This document shows positions 61,780 through 64,000 of a DNA stretch of 64,000 nucleotides, piece after piece. The position numbers and the translations under genes were made by a program. The notes beneath the pieces are model-generated. The model was not told where the DNA came from. It made no database searches and saw only the letters and a program-made list of their open reading frames with translations. The DNA lies in the NCBI RefSeq assembly GCF_019278565.1, contig NZ_CP058988.1, positions 3,162,001-3,226,000 of the forward strand. The letters run 5' to 3'. This stretch comes from Cellulophaga sp. HaHa_2_95. Its GTDB lineage: Bacteria > Bacteroidota > Bacteroidia > Flavobacteriales > Flavobacteriaceae. Position 1 is the stretch's first letter. Each line of letters starts with the position of its first letter.

Positions 61780-61821
61780 AGAACAATTTTCAAAAAACCA
61801 TGAACAAGAAAACACCCGTAT

Positions 61822-61861
61822 ATTTTTGGCTATGCGTTACATAAAGCGCATAGCCAAAAAT
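61822..61861 (+). terminator. Hairpin after acs
   Basis: TTTTTGGCTATGCG (61823-61836) with CGCATAGCCAAAAA (61847-61860), a perfect 14-base stem and a ten-base loop. After it on the plus strand are only three T, so it is a good hairpin with a weak tail and may terminate both strands. Confidence 0.65.
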
Positions 61862-62022
61862 TTATAACGTGCAGCTGAAGTATTATCTTTTTTTTCTGGA
61901 AAAACAAGATTTGTCAATGTTAACATTTCTTTATTATAGCGGTGTCATATTTACCATTTTTAGCCAAGCTTTTACCTTTTAGAACTTTGCCCCTATCGCG
62001 ATCTTTGTTAAAAAAATAACTT

Positions 62023-62220
62023 ATGAGCGATGTAGCAAAATGCCCCACTTGCGGTAGCATTTCTAAAATAAAGGAAAAAGATGGTCACATTACGTATGCT
62101 GCAGTACAGGATGAACAGGCTTTAAAAAAAATTGGTCAGCTTAAAAAAGCCTTGGAAAAATTTAAACAAAAAGCAGAAGCACTAGAGAAAGAAGTTCAAG
62201 AATTGAAGGCCTTAATTTAA
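62023..62220 (+). CDS. Small zinc-knuckle coiled-coil protein
   Basis: 65 residues. N-terminus MSDVAKCPTCGSIS holds one CPTC pair, too little for a full zinc site unless it dimerises; the rest, from about residue 28, is a helical coiled coil (LKKIGQLKKALEKFKQKAEALEKEVQEL). No signal peptide. The next gene starts 1 base after the stop, so they are in one transcript. Small proteins like this are common in Flavobacteriaceae. Function unknown. Confidence 0.65.
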   Translation: MSDVAKCPTCGSISKIKEKDGHITYAAVQDEQALKKIGQLKKALEKFKQKAEALEKEVQELKALI

Positions 62221-62221
62221 A

Positions 62222-62842
62222 ATGAGGTTTATAAAAAAGAACTATGGCTGGTTTATCGTAACTGTTTTAGCCATTCTCCCTTTATTTATTTTAGCAAATT
62301 TCTTAGAAGTTGAATACGCATCAGATTTTGCCGTCAGCTTAAAAGAAAGCGCTGAAAACAATGACCAAAGCACTCTAGAACTATTGTATCACATTTCTGG
62401 AGAATTTGCTATACGATGGATGACAGCCGTACTTAGTTGCACCCCATTTTTTATTCTATTTGGAGTTACCAATCTTTATGTACGACAAGCCATGGGTATT
62501 GCAACGGCAATTTGGAGTATTATTCATTTTATAATTTTTTGTGCTGCGGAAGGGTTTCTTGAAACGTTTACACAAGTAAATTATATGGCGGGGTTTCTAG
62601 CCGTATTGTTATTAGTACCTCTGTCTGTTACCTCAAACAGAAAAGCTATGAGACGGCTAAAAAGCAAATGGAAAAAGCTTCAGAGTTTGGCTTATATCAT
62701 TATACTATTAAGCATCGTACACGTCGCAATATTAGATAAAACATGGATGATCTACGCAATTATTGTAGGCTTAGGTTTTATACTCCGAATACCGCTTATC
62801 AAAGCACCAATTATAGCATTCAGAAAAAGGAGGTTAGAATAG
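62222..62842 (+). CDS. Hypothetical membrane protein
   Basis: 206 residues with five or six membrane helices (about 8-27, 62-82, 88-108, 118-135, 155-172, 175-195). I do not recognise the family. The loop SAENNDQSTLELLYHISGEFAIRW is on the periplasmic or cytoplasmic face between helices 1 and 2. It begins one base after the zinc-knuckle coiled-coil gene and is followed by an NmrA-like oxidoreductase gene after 27 bases. Function unknown. Confidence 0.65.
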   Translation: MRFIKKNYGWFIVTVLAILPLFILANFLEVEYASDFAVSLKESAENNDQSTLELLYHISGEFAIRWMTAVLSCTPFFILFGVTNLYVRQAMGIATAIWSIIHFIIFCAAEGFLETFTQVNYMAGFLAVLLLVPLSVTSNRKAMRRLKSKWKKLQSLAYIIILLSIVHVAILDKTWMIYAIIVGLGFILRIPLIKAPIIAFRKRRLE

Positions 62843-62869
62843 CTTAACTTAAATATAAAATTACATCAT

Positions 62870-63730
62870 ATGAAAATAGCAGTTACCTCAGCAAGCGGAC
62901 AATTAGGCGCTTCCATAGTAAAGCATCTCATTGCATTAGTAGGAAAAGATCAGGTTATTGGTATCGCAAGAACTCCAGAAAAAGCGAAGCATTTAGGGGT
63001 AGAAATTAGAAAAGGGGATTATAATAATAGAGAAGATTTTAATAATGCCCTTCAAGGTGTATCTACCGTACTACTAGTTTCTGGAATGGACGAGCCTCAG
63101 AAAAGAATAGCACAACATCAAAATGTCATTGAAGCTGCAAAAACTCAAGGTGTTCAAAAAATTGTATATACGAGTATCATTGGTAGTGAAGATAATAATG
63201 CTTTCAGTCCCGTCGTTCAAAGTAATCGACAGACTGAAAAAGACGTTAAAAACTCTGGACTTCATTGGGTGATTGGAAGAAACGGAATATACATTGAACC
63301 CGACTTAGAGTATATACCTACCTATTTAAATGCAGGGGAAATAAGCAATTGTGCGGCAGACGGCAAGTGTGCTTATACGAGTAGAGAAGAATTAGGGTAT
63401 GGATATGCCAAAATGTTAACGGAAGAAAAGCATAATGGTCAGATTTACAATCTTATTGGAGAAGCAGTAACGCAAACACAACTTACCGAAGCCATTAATA
63501 CCCTTTACCACACCCATTTAACCTACACGGCTGTATCTGTTGCTGCGTATGCGCAAGAAAGAAAAGAAGCTTTAGGAGATTTTATGGGAACTGTAATTGC
63601 AGGTATTTATGAAGGCATAAGAAATGGCGCCAATAATGTTCCTTCAGATTATGTAAGAGCAGCTGGAAGACCCCATAAATCGCTCTTAAAAATGATAGAA
63701 AACTACAGACAAAATCACCCTCAAAAATAA
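62870..63730 (+). CDS. NmrA/QOR-like SDR family protein
   Basis: 286 residues. Atypical short-chain reductase with MKIAVTSASGQLGASIVKHL (GxxGxxG nucleotide loop), ARTPEKAKHLGVEIRKGDYNN and KIVYTSIIGSEDNN, as in NmrA-like or quinone-oxidoreductase-2-like NAD(P)H proteins, e.g. YtfG. It lacks a classic catalytic YxxxK. Cytoplasmic. Twelve bases ahead of the next gene, so it may be part of the same transcript. Likely redox or regulatory role; substrate unknown. Confidence 0.85.
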   Translation: MKIAVTSASGQLGASIVKHLIALVGKDQVIGIARTPEKAKHLGVEIRKGDYNNREDFNNALQGVSTVLLVSGMDEPQKRIAQHQNVIEAAKTQGVQKIVYTSIIGSEDNNAFSPVVQSNRQTEKDVKNSGLHWVIGRNGIYIEPDLEYIPTYLNAGEISNCAADGKCAYTSREELGYGYAKMLTEEKHNGQIYNLIGEAVTQTQLTEAINTLYHTHLTYTAVSVAAYAQERKEALGDFMGTVIAGIYEGIRNGANNVPSDYVRAAGRPHKSLLKMIENYRQNHPQK

Positions 63731-63741
63731 CATAGATCCTC

Positions 63742-64000
63742 GTGAGCATTTTAGAACGTATTTTAAAAACCGTAGTATTAGACGAAGCTATTATCACAGA
63801 AAAAGTTGCACTTTCTAAGACTGCTTTTAAAATTAGACTTCAAAGTGATAGCATTAAAAACATAAGTTTTATTCCTGGCGCTTTCCTAAGGTTAGGTATT
63901 GGCATTGGCAAAGAAGAGTTGTCCATGAAAGATAAAATTAGAAGCTATAGTATATGGGATATTAATAGCACCAGTGGCTATCTAGATCTAGCGATTGCCA
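63742..64000 (+). CDS. Siderophore-interacting-type FAD-binding protein (5' part only)
   Basis: Open from the GTG at 63742 to the window edge (86 residues seen). MSILERILKTVVLDEAIITEKVALSKTAFKIRLQ then PGAFLRLGIGIGKEE and IRSYSIWDINSTSGYLDLAI match the N-terminal FAD-binding beta barrel of SIP-type ferric reductases (R-S-Y-S is the FAD-binding RxYT-like motif). These reduce ferric siderophores in the cytoplasm. The start is GTG; an in-frame ATG exists further in at MKDKI but would lose the fold. The gene is cut by the window end. Confidence moderate because only the first third is seen. Confidence 0.65.
   Translation, partial: MSILERILKTVVLDEAIITEKVALSKTAFKIRLQSDSIKNISFIPGAFLRLGIGIGKEELSMKDKIRSYSIWDINSTSGYLDLAIA

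Overview
The window is AT-rich chromosomal DNA from a member of the Bacteroidota, almost certainly a marine-type Flavobacteriaceae (a Cellulophaga/Maribacter/Zobellia-like genome; genus not certain). The evidence is two giant surface proteins with type IX secretion (T9SS) type B C-terminal domains, a PorP/SprF plus OmpA pair, a CarboxypepD_reg-type TonB receptor, a SusC N-terminal remnant, an LmbE-fused NagB, and several TAnnTTTG promoter boxes. No plasmid, phage or CRISPR signature is visible.

Layout. 1-6.9 kb: mixed accessory genes, namely a secreted protein, a broken methyltransferase, a DUF1275 membrane protein, a lipoprotein phosphoesterase, an isochorismatase-like hydrolase, two unknowns and an SDR oxidoreductase, with a gene-free gap at 4.1-4.8 kb holding nested inverted repeats. 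6.9-13.0 kb: alpha/beta hydrolase, DUF808 protein, a 53-residue membrane peptide, a stand-alone receiver protein, an atypical Nramp-like transporter, a TIM-barrel/RraA pair and upp. 13.1-19.5 kb: an iron/siderophore uptake module (TonB receptor, DUF4198 protein, two small membrane proteins, PepSY membrane protein) divergent from an AraC-type regulator; the two promoters appear to overlap head to head. 19.5-32.6 kb: a T9SS-linked operon of a ~3370-residue Ig-like repeat adhesin, PorP/SprF and OmpA. 32.9-38.7 kb: an SBF-like transporter, then a tight three-gene operon (AAA+ ATPase, MscS-like membrane protein, cation/proton antiporter) that I do not recognise as a described system. 38.7-40.9 kb: a decayed integrative element with a tyrosine recombinase remnant and 38-bp direct repeats, beside tRNA-Pro(TGG). 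41.0-49.6 kb: a second giant adhesin, SprB-like. 50.2-59.6 kb: a peptidoglycan amino-sugar salvage locus. 59.9-64 kb: acetyl-CoA synthetase, small unknowns, an NmrA-like SDR and the start of a siderophore-interacting FAD protein.

How the genes fit together. The salvage locus is coherent. A DigH-like lipoprotein (GHL10) could cut glycan strands, an AmpG-like permease could import GlcNAc-anhydroMurNAc products, cytoplasmic NagZ-like GH3 would release the sugars, AnmK and MurQ would turn anhydroMurNAc into GlcNAc-6-P, and the NagB-LmbE fusion would finish to fructose-6-P. A DeoR-type repressor, divergent from nagB, has three copies of an AAAACAGCAAA-type site between them. A SusC receptor appears to have been deleted from the middle of this locus, leaving only its signal peptide.

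Several starts were moved from the longest reading frame because that begins at TTG. The longest frame of the 3370-residue adhesin also begins at TTG, and its best start is a second, internal TTG. All function calls are from motif recognition by eye; no searches were run.
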